DNA of 64,000 nt from JACVRW01 sp963803245 (GTDB lineage Bacteria > Actinomycetota > Thermoleophilia > Solirubrobacterales > Thermoleophilaceae), in NCBI GenBank assembly GCA_963803245.1, contig CAWDLI010000018.1:248001-312000 (forward strand), read 5' to 3'. Below are positions 48,772-57,232 of this stretch, piece by piece; position 1 is the first letter of the stretch, and each line of letters begins with the position of its first letter. The translations under genes were made by a program, and so were the position numbers. Under the pieces are notes generated by a model, which was not told the origin of the DNA, made no database searches, and saw only the letters and a list, made by a program, of their open reading frames with translations.

Positions 48772-50184
48772 ATGCGGATCGAGCGGCACACCGCGGGCGG
48801 CTGGTGGCTCGAGGAGGCGGGTGAACCCACTCCCAGACCGGCTTTGAACGGTGATGTGAAGGCCGATGTGGTCGTGATCGGCGGTGGCTTCACGGGCCTG
48901 TGGACGGCGTGGCACCTGCTCGAGGCGAATCCCGGGGCGCGGGTGGCTCTGCTCGAGGCCGACGTGTGCGGCCACGGGCCCAGCGGACGCAACGGCGGGT
49001 TCTGCGAGTCCATGTGGCTGAGCGCGGGCGCCCTTCGCACCCGCTTCGGAGACGCCGCCGCGCTCGAGCTCCTGAACGCCTCGAGCGACACGGTGGGCGC
49101 GATCGGCGAGTGGTGCCGGGCGAACGACGTGGACGCCTGGTTCGACCAGTCGGGATACATGTGCGTGTCCACGGCGCCGAGCTTCGACGTCGTGGGCGTG
49201 GCGGCCGCCGAGGCGGCCGCGGAGCTGGGGGCTCCCGAGCGCGTGGTCAAGCTCGACGAGGCGGCGGTGCGCTCCCGCTGCGACTCGCCCGTGTTCCGCG
49301 GAGGCGCGATGGTGCCCGACTTCGCCACGCTCCACCCCGCCCGGCTGGCGCTCGGGCTGCGCGCGCGGCTGATCGAGCGCGGCGCGCTCGTGTACGAGCA
49401 CTCGCCCGTCCTCTCCCTGCCGCCGCGCCGCGACGGAGACGGCGTGCGGGTGGAGACCGCGAACGGATCGGTCCGAGCCGACGCCGCCGTGCTCGCGGTC
49501 GGCCCCGCGGCCCGCGGCGTGCGCGCCCTGCGCTCACGTCTCTCGGTCACGTCCTCCCACATAGTCCTCACCGAGCCCGTGCCGAAGCTCCTCGACGAAC
49601 TCGGCTGGACCGGCGGCGAGTGCATCACGGACGGCCGCACCCTCGTGCACTACTTCCGCACGACGCGCGACCACCGGATCGTCTTCGGGTGGGGCGGCGG
49701 CCGGCTCGCCTTCGGCGGGCGGGTGCACGGGCGCACCGAGGTGGACGAGGAGGTCGCGGCCGAGGCGCAGCGCTCCCTGCTGAGGATCTTCCCCTCGCTG
49801 GAGGGCACGCGGATCACGCACGCATGGGGCGGGCCCGTGGACGTGTCCCCCAGCCACATCCCGCAGGTCGGCAGCCTGCCCGGCACGCCGGTGCACTACG
49901 CGTTCGGCTACACCGGCAACGGCGTCGGGCCGTCCCACCTCGCGGGACGGACCCTGGCCGCGCTCGCCGCGAACAGCTCCGATGAGGTCACGCGCCTGCC
50001 GATCGTGAACGCCGACGCCGGCGCCTGGGTCCCCCCGGAGCCGTTCGCCTGGCTGGGCGGCTCGCTGGTGCGCTCGGCGCTGGTGCGCTGCGAGCGGATC
50101 GAGGAGGAGGGCGGCCGCGCGGGCCCGATCACGCGCGCGGTCTGCGCGGCGCCCCGGGCGCTCGGGATGCACCTGGCGCGCTAG
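48772..50184 (+). CDS. FAD-dependent oxidoreductase (DAO family)
   Basis: 470 aa. Rossmann motif VVVIGGGFTGLWTAWHLLEA (GxGxxG), AGHGPSGRNGGFCESMW-like FAD/substrate region (GPSGRNGGFCESM), and a C-terminal FGYTGNGVGPSHLAGRTLA segment that closes the flavin site. This matches D-amino-acid oxidase/PuuB-like oxidoreductases that act on secondary or primary amines. The flavin linkage is not clear. ATG 48772 is secure; no Shine-Dalgarno is obvious, so it may be leaderless. It diverges from topB with 30 bp between. Confidence 0.84.
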   Translation: MRIERHTAGGWWLEEAGEPTPRPALNGDVKADVVVIGGGFTGLWTAWHLLEANPGARVALLEADVCGHGPSGRNGGFCESMWLSAGALRTRFGDAAALELLNASSDTVGAIGEWCRANDVDAWFDQSGYMCVSTAPSFDVVGVAAAEAAAELGAPERVVKLDEAAVRSRCDSPVFRGGAMVPDFATLHPARLALGLRARLIERGALVYEHSPVLSLPPRRDGDGVRVETANGSVRADAAVLAVGPAARGVRALRSRLSVTSSHIVLTEPVPKLLDELGWTGGECITDGRTLVHYFRTTRDHRIVFGWGGGRLAFGGRVHGRTEVDEEVAAEAQRSLLRIFPSLEGTRITHAWGGPVDVSPSHIPQVGSLPGTPVHYAFGYTGNGVGPSHLAGRTLAALAANSSDEVTRLPIVNADAGAWVPPEPFAWLGGSLVRSALVRCERIEEEGGRAGPITRAVCAAPRALGMHLAR

Positions 50185-50193
50185 CGGCCTCGG

Positions 50194-50240
50194 CGCTGCG
50201 TCACTTTGGTGCCCCTATAGGGCCTCTAGATGACGCAGCG
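50194..50240. repeat. 47-bp imperfect palindrome, copy 2 of 2
   Basis: Outer arms CGCTGCGTCA (50194-50203) and TGACGCAGCG (50231-50240) pair perfectly. Inner arms GTGCCCCTA and CTCTAGA are less complementary. It lies between convergent genes, 10 bp after the oxidoreductase stop and 7 bp before the end of the lysyl-oxidase-like gene. See 18665-18711. Confidence 0.7.
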
Positions 50241-50246
50241 GAAGGC

Positions 50247-51089
50247 CTAGTACCCCTCCCACGGATAAAGCGGCCGCCCTCGGTCGCTCCCGCGGCAGCC
50301 CAGCCTGCGCGTGGCCGAGTTGAACGGGAGGCGCACGATCACCTGGGCCTCGTTGTTGTCCTCGCTCGCCTCGAAGAGCACGTTGCGCGGGTCAGCGATG
50401 TGCACGAACGCGAAGCACCCGCGCAGCCCGGTCACGTCTATGTACTGCTCGGGATAGGTGGGCGGGTAGATGTCCGACCAGCCGGGCGAGGTGCCGAGCG
50501 TCACCTCCCTGCGGGCCGGATAGGTGTCGCAGGCCGGGTAGACGGCGCTCGCCGGGGAGCGCGGGACGCGCGGGCGGGTGCGGCGCAGGTCGCGCAGGCA
50601 GTAGGCGACCTTGGGCCCCACGCGCACGCGCCGGGTCCGGCGGCCGCGGCCGTCCACCCGCCACATCTCGAAGCGCGCGGCGTTGTACCACTTCCACCAG
50701 TGCAGCCCCTGGTGGGCGAGCTTGTACTGGAGCCGGCCGTTGGTGCGCACGCGGACGCGCCGGGGCTTGCCCTTGCGCGTGTAGATCCGCTGGCGCGCGC
50801 TCATGAAGCGCGGTCCGATCCGGGTGCCGTGGAGCTCCGCCGGGCCGCGGCCGATGTTGTCGATCGAGTTGCCGGCCCGCAGCAGGGTCCGGCCCCCGCT
50901 CCGCTCCGCGTACATGCCGTGCGGGCGGCGCATGACGAGGTCCGGGCACCTGAAGACCCGCGCGAACGGCGGCAGGCACGGGTTCTGGTCCACAGCCGTG
51001 CGATCGGGCGGGCTGCCCGCCGGCGGCTCCGGTGGTGCGGCACCGCCGAGCGCAGCGGCGGTGAGCAGGACTGCGGCGGCGGCGAGCAC
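50247..51089 (-). CDS. Secreted lysyl-oxidase-like protein without copper ligands
   Basis: 280 aa with signal peptide (LAAAAVLLTAAALGG). The lysyl oxidase fold aligns well: DLVMRRPHGMYAERSGGRTL, LHWWKWYNAARFEMWRVDGR, YCLRDLRRTRP, TSPGWSDIYPPTYPEQYIDV and LFEASEDNNEAQVIVRL. In true lysyl oxidase the second segment is WHSCHQHYH, the copper site; here the three histidines are Trp, Tyr and Asn/Ala. It is therefore unlikely to be a copper enzyme. Four cysteines could still form disulfides. GTG 51089. Confidence 0.78.
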   Translation of the reverse strand: MLAAAAVLLTAAALGGAAPPEPPAGSPPDRTAVDQNPCLPPFARVFRCPDLVMRRPHGMYAERSGGRTLLRAGNSIDNIGRGPAELHGTRIGPRFMSARQRIYTRKGKPRRVRVRTNGRLQYKLAHQGLHWWKWYNAARFEMWRVDGRGRRTRRVRVGPKVAYCLRDLRRTRPRVPRSPASAVYPACDTYPARREVTLGTSPGWSDIYPPTYPEQYIDVTGLRGCFAFVHIADPRNVLFEASEDNNEAQVIVRLPFNSATRRLGCRGSDRGRPLYPWEGY

Positions 51090-51130
51090 GGGGGAGAGTT
51101 CTAGCGAGAGCGCAGGGCGGAGGGAGGCGG

Positions 51131-52279
51131 TCAGCGCACGCAGGGCCCGGTGTCCACCGGGTTACCGGCGCGCCGGATCGCGTCCCGGACCACGGACTCG
51201 GGCACGCCGAACCCGGACCTGCCGCCGTCCGAGACGCTGGAGGCGAAGATGGTCGCCAGCACGCGGCCGGCGCCGTCCACCACGGGCCCGCCCGAGTTGC
51301 CCGAGCGCACCCTTCCCCTCAGCGCGGTGATCTCCCGCCGGATCGGGCCGCGGCCGTAGGCGTCCTGCGTGAGCACGGTCTCCGTCTGCCCGAGCCGCGC
51401 CGGGCGCACGTCGTAGGGACCGTTCTCAGGGAAGCCGAGGATGGCGGCTCCCACGCCCCGCGGAGGATCGCGGCGGATCGGGAGCGCCGGCTCGCCGGCC
51501 AGGCCGGGCACCCGCAGGAGCGCGAGGTCGTTGCGGGTGTCGAACCAGACCGCCTCCGCGTCCTCCCCGGGGCCCTCGCCACGAAGCTCGACGGTGGTGT
51601 CGTCCTGTCCGGCGACCACGTGGGCGTTGGTGACCACCAGGCCGTCGGCCGCGAGCCAGCCGCTTCCCTGCACACCCAGCCCGCAGGCCGTGCCCAGCAC
51701 CTTCACCACGCTGCGCCCGGCGCGCTCGACGTCCCTGTCGCGGGCGATCTTGGAGTCGGGCGGCCCCACGCCGGGGTCGGGACCCTGGATCTGCGGGAAC
51801 GCGTCGAAGCGCGCCAGCGCCTTCAGGATCCCGCCCGACGGCGGCAGGTGCTCGTTGAGCTCCGAGAGGATCGCGGAGCGCTGAATCGGCTCGCGCAGCT
51901 CGCGCGCGCCCGGCGTGTTGAGCGCCACGGCGCCCCCGATCCAGGCGAGCGCGAGTCCGAGGGCGGCCACCAGCAGCGCGCCGCCCAGACCGTCGAGCAG
52001 GCCCAGCCCCTGGCGAAGCCGGCTGCGGATCTGGAACCCGAGCACCTCCAGGGCCGACGCGAGCACGCCCCCGAGCATCAGCGCGCCGACGAGGGCGAAG
52101 AGCGGCGCGTAGGGCGAGTGCGAGCCCTCCTCGAGCAGCAGCGGCCCCAGCCGCGAGCCCGCGAACGCACCCCCGAGGAACCCGACGAGGGAAAGGGCTC
52201 CGACGATCAGACCCTGGGCGTAGCCCCAGACGGCCATCAGGGCGACGAACGCGACGATGATCCAGTCGAGCGGGGTCAC
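51131..52279 (-). CDS. marP: MarP-like membrane serine protease (CvpA + trypsin)
   Basis: 382 aa. The N-terminal CvpA/colicin V domain has four membrane segments (TPLDWIIVAFVALMAVWGYA; GALSLVGFLGGAFAGSRLG; LFALVGALMLGGVLASALE; GGALLVAALGLALAWIGGA). The C-terminal trypsin-like domain has GSGWLAADGLVVTNAHVVAG (His), FDTRNDLALLRVPGL (Asp) and GRVRSGNSGGPVVDGAGRVL (Ser). This is the MarP (acid-resistance protease) architecture, acting outside the membrane. ATG/GTG: GTG 52279. In mycobacteria MarP cleaves RipA under acid stress; the client here is unknown. Adjacent PBP supports a cell-wall role. Confidence 0.9.
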   Translation of the reverse strand: MTPLDWIIVAFVALMAVWGYAQGLIVGALSLVGFLGGAFAGSRLGPLLLEEGSHSPYAPLFALVGALMLGGVLASALEVLGFQIRSRLRQGLGLLDGLGGALLVAALGLALAWIGGAVALNTPGARELREPIQRSAILSELNEHLPPSGGILKALARFDAFPQIQGPDPGVGPPDSKIARDRDVERAGRSVVKVLGTACGLGVQGSGWLAADGLVVTNAHVVAGQDDTTVELRGEGPGEDAEAVWFDTRNDLALLRVPGLAGEPALPIRRDPPRGVGAAILGFPENGPYDVRPARLGQTETVLTQDAYGRGPIRREITALRGRVRSGNSGGPVVDGAGRVLATIFASSVSDGGRSGFGVPESVVRDAIRRAGNPVDTGPCVR

Positions 52280-52346
52280 ACGCCGGAGGCAGCGTAGCGC
52301 CCGGGTTAAAGCGGTCGGCTGAGGCTAGGATCGAAGTCGCTCGCCC

Positions 52347-54035
52347 GTGAGAGAGCTTGCTCCCGAGCGCCGCAGGCGCCTGATCTTCCGCGCGCTTCCC
52401 GTCGTCGGGGTGGTCGCCGTGCTCGCGCTCGTGGCGGGAATGATGGTCGGCTCGCGAGCGCCCTCTGCATCGGAGCAGACGGCCGTGGACTTCGCCGCGG
52501 CCTGGGAGCGCTCCGACATCCCCGCGATGTACGCGCTGCTCGACGAGCGCTCACGCGCGTCGCATTCGCTGCGTGCGTTCAGGCGCGCGTACGCCCGGTC
52601 GGCCGCCACGGCCACCGTGATCCGGGTGGCGGCGGGCCCGCCCGACGGCGAGCGCGACGGCGCGGTGGAGGTGCCCGTCAACGTCTACACGCGCGTCTTC
52701 GGGGTCATCCGTCGTCCGCTGCTGGTGCCGGTGCAGGACGATCGCGTGGCCTGGGACGCGAGCCTCACGTTCCCCGGCCTGCCCGCGGGGACTCGCATGT
52801 CGCGCCGGAGCCTCCCGCCTGAGCGGGCGACGCTGCTCGCGCGCGACGGAGAGGTGCTCGCGGAGGGCAGCGCCGAAGCAAGGAGCTCCCCGCTGGGCGG
52901 GCTCGCGGCGTCGGTGGCGGGCGTGCTCGGGCCGGCTACCCGGCCCGTCGACCGTGCCGGGCTCTACGCGCGCGGCTTCCCGCGCGACTGGCCGGTCGGG
53001 CAGAACGGCCTGGAACGGGCGTTCGAGGGTCGGCTGGCGGGGGTGCCCGGCGGGGTGCTCGTGGCGGACGACCGCGTTCTCGCAAGCGCCGAGCCGCGCA
53101 AGGCCCGGGCGGTCAGGACGACGATCGACACCGATCTCCAGGAGGCCGCGGTGGCCGCGCTCGCGGGCCGCTTCGGAGGCATCGCCGCTCTGGACCCCCG
53201 CACCGGGGAGATACGCGCGCTGGCGGGACTTGCCTTCTCCGCCCCCCAGCCGCCGGGGTCGACATTCAAGATCGTGACCGCCACCGCGGCCCTCGAGGCC
53301 CGGGCAGTGCGGCCGCGCACGACGTTCCCGATCCTGAGCGCCGCGACCATCGACGGCGTGGAGCTCGAGAACGCGAACGGCGAGTTCTGCGGCGGGAGCT
53401 TCCGGGACAGCTTCGCCCACTCCTGCAACTCCGTGTTCGCCCCGCTGGGCGTGAAGCTCGGCGCCCAGCGCCTCGTGGACGCGGCCCTGCGCTACGGCTG
53501 GAACGCGCCCCCGACGGTGATCGGCGAGGCACCGAGCACGATCCCGCCGGCCGAGGAGATCACCAGCCCGCTCGAGGTGGGCTCGACCGCGATCGGCCAG
53601 GGCAGGGTGCTGGCCACCCCGCTTCGGCTGGCATCGGTCGCCCAGACAGTGGGGTCCGGCGGGGTGCGGCTCGAGCCGCGGCTCGAGGCTGGGCAGGCGC
53701 CGATGCGGGTCCGGGTCACCTCGCGACGGGTGGCGCGGACGCTCGGGAGCTTGATGGTCGGTGTGGTGGCCTACGGAACCGGCACCGCGGCGGCCATCGA
53801 GGGAATGAAGGTGGCGGGGAAGACCGGGACCGCGGAGCTCGAGGACACGCGCGGGCCGAACGCCGAGGAGGAGCCTCCGGACGACGGATCCAACACCGAC
53901 GCCTGGTTCACCGCCTACGCGCCCGCGCGCCGCCCGCGGATCGCGGTGGCCGTGATGCTGGTGCGAGCGGGCGCCGGCGGGGAGACGGCCGCGCCGGCGG
54001 CCCGGTTGGTGCTCGGGCAGGCGCTCGGCAGGTGA
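52347..54035 (+). CDS. Class B penicillin-binding protein with MecA_N-like domain
   Basis: 562 aa. One N-terminal anchor (FRALPVVGVVAVLALVAGMM), an NTF2-like MecA_N domain (TAVDFAAAWERSDIPAMYAL) and a transpeptidase domain. Active-site motifs: SxxK in APQPPGSTFKIVTA, SxN in FAHSCNSVFAPLG and KTG in KVAGKTGTAELED. Missing the large PBP dimer segment of PBP2/PBP3 types but otherwise complete. It cross-links peptidoglycan; low-affinity PBP2a-like members have this architecture. GTG 52347. Divergent from marP. Whether it confers beta-lactam resistance cannot be told from the sequence. Confidence 0.88.
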   Translation: MRELAPERRRRLIFRALPVVGVVAVLALVAGMMVGSRAPSASEQTAVDFAAAWERSDIPAMYALLDERSRASHSLRAFRRAYARSAATATVIRVAAGPPDGERDGAVEVPVNVYTRVFGVIRRPLLVPVQDDRVAWDASLTFPGLPAGTRMSRRSLPPERATLLARDGEVLAEGSAEARSSPLGGLAASVAGVLGPATRPVDRAGLYARGFPRDWPVGQNGLERAFEGRLAGVPGGVLVADDRVLASAEPRKARAVRTTIDTDLQEAAVAALAGRFGGIAALDPRTGEIRALAGLAFSAPQPPGSTFKIVTATAALEARAVRPRTTFPILSAATIDGVELENANGEFCGGSFRDSFAHSCNSVFAPLGVKLGAQRLVDAALRYGWNAPPTVIGEAPSTIPPAEEITSPLEVGSTAIGQGRVLATPLRLASVAQTVGSGGVRLEPRLEAGQAPMRVRVTSRRVARTLGSLMVGVVAYGTGTAAAIEGMKVAGKTGTAELEDTRGPNAEEEPPDDGSNTDAWFTAYAPARRPRIAVAVMLVRAGAGGETAAPAARLVLGQALGR

Positions 54036-54056
54036 GCGGCTCGGGCGGGCGAGGCC

Positions 54057-54608
54057 TCAGATGTCGAGGTCGTAGGTGAGCGTGTCCGAGCCCTCACCCT
54101 CGATCTCGAGCTCGAGCGGCCGGTTCTCGGTGGTGATGAGCGGCAGCTTGAAGAGGAGCATCGACGCGGCCGCGGGGCCCAGCTGGCCGACGCTGCCGGC
54201 CTGGGGGATGCACTCGTCGGGCAGCAGCGGGCGTGCGTTGTACGCGAACGGGTTGTCCTCGGGCAGCGTGACCGGCAGGAACTCGTTGTTCTGGTTGTCC
54301 TTCACCTTGAAGAAGTCGGTGGGGGTCTGCGTCTTGTCCGTCCGGTTGCAGGCCTGGATGAAGACGCCGTAGAAGGTCTCGTCCCTGTCCGCGGGCGGAC
54401 CGTCGTAGTAGGCGTTGTCGGGCGGGATCGCCGTGTTGAGCTGCCGCGTGATGAAGACGTTGTAGGTGAGGCCGTCGAGCTCGAGGGCAAGGCCCTCGCG
54501 GGCCGGCTCGTCCACGCCCGGCTCCTCGTCCCCGCAGCCCGCGGCGAGCCCGCTCGAGGCGAGCGCCAGGACGCAGGCGGCGGCGATCATGGCACGGCGC
54601 AGGACCAT
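54057..54608 (-). CDS. Lipoprotein of unknown function
   Basis: 183 aa. Signal peptide with lipobox (AAACVLALASSGLAAGC), so it is anchored outside the membrane. The mature part has EGLALELDGLTYNVFITRQL, FYGVFIQACNRTDKTQTPTD and LLFKLPLITTENRPLELEIE, a beta-sandwich pattern like DUF4352-type surface proteins. Two further cysteines may pair. TAGACT (AGTCTA at 54619-54624) lies 10 nt before ATG 54608. It converges on the PBP gene, 22 bp away. Confidence 0.78.
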   Translation of the reverse strand: MVLRRAMIAAACVLALASSGLAAGCGDEEPGVDEPAREGLALELDGLTYNVFITRQLNTAIPPDNAYYDGPPADRDETFYGVFIQACNRTDKTQTPTDFFKVKDNQNNEFLPVTLPEDNPFAYNARPLLPDECIPQAGSVGQLGPAAASMLLFKLPLITTENRPLELEIEGEGSDTLTYDLDI

Positions 54609-54624
54609 CGGGTCCGGCAGTCTA

Positions 54625-55188
54625 TTAGGAGCCCTGACGGGGCGCCTGCGCCGGGTCCATACCCGTGTGCGCGCCGAAGCGCGCGGCCTTCGAGGCCTCG
54701 TATCCCGCGATCGACGCTCGCTGGAGGGGCTCGGTCCGGGGCTCCTCGAAGATCGCGCGCAGGCGCTCGAGCGCCTTCTTGGTCCGGCGCCGCACCCACC
54801 AGGCCGCGCCGATCTCCCTGAACCTGTCCACGGCCGTGGCCGGCTCGCTGTAGGTGGTCAGCTCCACGCGCGTGAGGTTGGGACCCTCCTGCGTGAAGTC
54901 GTAGACGGCGACCGAGCGATTGCGCCCGCGCCGGCCCACGCGGAGCTCCTCCACGATCTGCCGCGGACGGTCGATCCGCTCGATGCGCAGCTCGGCGTAC
55001 TGGCTCGCCATCGGCGCCTTCAGGCGGAAGCGAGCCGCCGCACCCTCGCCCACCGGGTTCACTCGCGCGAGCCGGTAATCATCGAGGAAGTGGTCCATGT
55101 AGGCCGGCCGGCCGGCCAGGTCGGTCACGAAGTCGAAAATCTCCTCGCGCGGAGCGCTGATATGGGTGTCGACGGTGACCTGGCGCAC
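54625..55188 (-). CDS. SRPBCC/polyketide-cyclase-fold protein
   Basis: 187 aa. VDTHISAPREEIFDFVTDLA is the START/SRPBCC opening, with the helix-grip layout RPAYMDHFLDDYRLARVNPV, ELRIERIDRPRQIVEELRVG and ELTTYSEPATAVDRFREIGA. A C-terminal helix with WWVRRRTKKALERLR ends in a short basic tail. It binds a hydrophobic ligand or acts in lipid transport; the ligand is unknown. GTG 55188, with ATTCTA (55197-55202; TAGAAT on the minus strand) 8 nt upstream. Confidence 0.83.
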   Translation of the reverse strand: MRQVTVDTHISAPREEIFDFVTDLAGRPAYMDHFLDDYRLARVNPVGEGAAARFRLKAPMASQYAELRIERIDRPRQIVEELRVGRRGRNRSVAVYDFTQEGPNLTRVELTTYSEPATAVDRFREIGAAWWVRRRTKKALERLRAIFEEPRTEPLQRASIAGYEASKAARFGAHTGMDPAQAPRQGS

Positions 55189-55220
55189 GGCGCGGCATTC
55201 TACGTGCCGCCGTCAGGCGG

Positions 55221-55463
55221 TCAGGCTGCCATCGGCGCGACCGCGAGGGCGCGCTCGCCGGCGCGCACGCGATCGGAGCGCACCGCGAGCCGCCGCTCGT
55301 CCGGCAGCGCGGCGAAGCACAGCTCGCAGAGCACGCTGCCCGACTCGAGCCGGTGGAGGTGCTCACCCGCGAGGGGCGTCCTCCGGCACTGGCCGCAGGA
55401 CTCGGCGCCGGGACCGGTGGAGCCGACGCAAATTCGGATCAGGAGCGGGGACATGTCGGGCAT
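55221..55463 (-). CDS. Small four-cysteine zinc-ribbon protein
   Basis: 80 aa. A zinc ribbon is clear: SCGQCRRTPLAGEHLHRLES then VLCELCFAAL (C-x2-C ... C-x2-C). ATG 55463 has GGAAGAGGG 6 nt upstream, deciding the start over the longer open frame. No further domain. It lies between the SRPBCC gene and a divergent FHA/zinc-ribbon gene. Confidence 0.75.
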   Translation of the reverse strand: MPDMSPLLIRICVGSTGPGAESCGQCRRTPLAGEHLHRLESGSVLCELCFAALPDERRLAVRSDRVRAGERALAVAPMAA

Positions 55464-55642
55464 GGCGCCCTCTTCCACGCACGGCGGGTCTCTCCTCCGA
55501 CAGTCGATTCTTAGGGCCGAGATGGCACACCACTCCCACTTTCGTGCGCCTTTTCGTCGAAGACCCCGCAAATACCGAGGATCATTTCTCAGGCCTCGGA
55601 GGACGCGTTACCATCGCCAGTGCCCTGGCCAAGGAGATGTGA

Positions 55643-56221
55643 ATGACGGACGCATTCAGTTCTGGAACGCTCGTGGGGGCGGGCTCATTCCGATGTGAGG
55701 GCTGCGGCTTCGCCCTCGCGCTGAGGGAGCGCGACCCGCTTCCGGAGTGCCCGGAGTGCGGCGGCGCAAGCTTCCGGCGGGCGCTGCTCTTCGAGCCCGA
55801 CGAGCACCACGCGGACCACCACCAAGTCACGGGAGCACCCGGTTGGCTGAGCTCGGCGCGCGACGGAATCGAGGAGGCCGGCGACTATCTGGCCTTCGCC
55901 GGCGAGGACGAGGCCGAGGTCGTGAGCCTGGAGCCGGGCTGGACGCGCGTCGGCCGCAGCCTGTCGGCCGACCTGCGCTTCGACGACCCCACGGTCTCGC
56001 GCCGCCATGCGCTCGTCTATCGCGAGCCCGACGGCGGCGCCCGGATCCTGGACGACCGCAGCCTGAACGGCGTGTTCCTGAACGGCGAGCGGGTGGAGCT
56101 CGCGGAGCTCGGCGACGGTGACGAGATCGCGATCGGTCGCTTCACGCTCTTCTTCCTGCGCGCCGCCGATCCGCCGCCACGCGACGGGAGCGCCCCGACG
56201 CACCCCGCGCTCGCCTCGTAG
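55643..56221 (+). CDS. Zinc-ribbon and FHA-domain protein
   Basis: 192 aa. N-terminal zinc ribbon (CEGCGFALALRERDPLPECP, C-x2-C ... C-x2-C), a linker with a His-rich stretch (DEHHADHHQ), then an FHA domain: GWTRVGRSLSADLRFDD, SRRHALVYREPDGGARILDD and SLNGVFLNGERVE (the Arg, Ser-Arg-Arg-His and Asn residues for phosphothreonine binding are present). It recognises phosphorylated partners. ATG 55643 has a strong AAGGAGATG 6 nt upstream. A CCGAGG/CCTCGG hairpin lies in its 5' region. Confidence 0.83.
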   Translation: MTDAFSSGTLVGAGSFRCEGCGFALALRERDPLPECPECGGASFRRALLFEPDEHHADHHQVTGAPGWLSSARDGIEEAGDYLAFAGEDEAEVVSLEPGWTRVGRSLSADLRFDDPTVSRRHALVYREPDGGARILDDRSLNGVFLNGERVELAELGDGDEIAIGRFTLFFLRAADPPPRDGSAPTHPALAS

Positions 56222-56260
56222 CGCCGGAACCTCCGCGCCCGCTCCCGGCGTATAGGGGGC

Positions 56261-57232
56261 ATGAGAACCATTCACGCGGCCGCGGCCACGCTCGCGTCGG
56301 CGGCCCTGCTGGGCGCGACCACCGAGCCCACACACGAGCCTGCCTCCACGGACATGCCAGAGGGCCGGCTCGTCCTGGGCCTCCACCCGCCCGAGCGAGT
56401 CGCGGTGCTCGACGTGGCGAGCGGCGCTCTGGTCGAGCGGCGCGTGCCCGGCGGCACGCTCTGCCACGGGCCGCTGATGGTGTCGGGCCCCAACCTCTTC
56501 TTCCTCGGAAGCCGGCGCGGGCGCGGAGCGCTGATGTCTCTCGACCTCACGCTCGAGCGACGGGCGCGCGTCGTCTCGTGGTCACGGCGCCAGTACGTGC
56601 CCTCGGCCCGGGCCGGCGCCTTCTGGGCGCTGGGAGCCGGTAGCGCCCCGCGCGAGGTCACGCCCGGCGGCAGCGTGCTGTTCCGCTCGCGCGTGCGGCC
56701 GCCGGCGGGCTATCCGATGGGGGCCACGGCCGACGGCATCGTCCTCGAGCATCGCGGCCGCACCCGGATCTGGAACCCGCGCAGCGGCGCTCTTCGTGCC
56801 GCGCCCGGCACCTGGATGGTCGCCGCGTCGGCGGATCGCAGCGTCTGGTGCGGGCCGCGCTGCCGGCGGCTGCGCCTCGACGTCCCCGGCGGCGCGCGAC
56901 CCGCGGAGCGCCTGCCCGACGGCTGGTCCTTCAACCCGGGCACCGGCTCGCTGTCCGCCGGCGGATCGCTGCTCGCGGTGGCCGCCTACCGCGAGCGGCG
57001 CCCGTACGCGACGCGGATCGCCCTCGTGCACACGGCCGGCGGCGCTCTCGAGCTTCTCCCGGCACCTCTGCCGGCCTCGCGCGGCGAGCTCGCGTGGTCG
57101 CCGTCGGGCGAGTGGCTCTACGTGCCCGTCGCGGGCCGCAGGATCGCGGCATACCGGCCGCGCGACCGGCGCCTTGTCACATTGCCGGTTCGGCTGGCCG
57201 ACGACGTGATCGACATCGCTGCCGCCGGCTAG
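56261..57232 (+). CDS. Secreted beta-propeller-like protein
   Basis: 323 aa with signal peptide (IHAAAATLASAALLGATT). Repeating blades are suggested by GRLVLGLHPPERVAVLDVAS, GPNLFFLGSRRGRGALMSLD, GSVLFRSRVRPPAGYPMGAT and SGEWLYVPVAGRRIAAYRPR. It is a likely YVTN/WD-like propeller. Two cysteines (CHG and CGPRCRR). Function unknown. It converges on the anti-sigma-like gene with no gap, which also has propeller-type repeats, so the two may be paralogous partners. Confidence 0.72.
   Translation: MRTIHAAAATLASAALLGATTEPTHEPASTDMPEGRLVLGLHPPERVAVLDVASGALVERRVPGGTLCHGPLMVSGPNLFFLGSRRGRGALMSLDLTLERRARVVSWSRRQYVPSARAGAFWALGAGSAPREVTPGGSVLFRSRVRPPAGYPMGATADGIVLEHRGRTRIWNPRSGALRAAPGTWMVAASADRSVWCGPRCRRLRLDVPGGARPAERLPDGWSFNPGTGSLSAGGSLLAVAAYRERRPYATRIALVHTAGGALELLPAPLPASRGELAWSPSGEWLYVPVAGRRIAAYRPRDRRLVTLPVRLADDVIDIAAAG

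Noticed and set aside
48766..50184. Antisense open frames opposite the FAD oxidoreductase
   Set aside because: They run through the gene's Rossmann and FAD motifs on the other strand and encode no recognisable domain.
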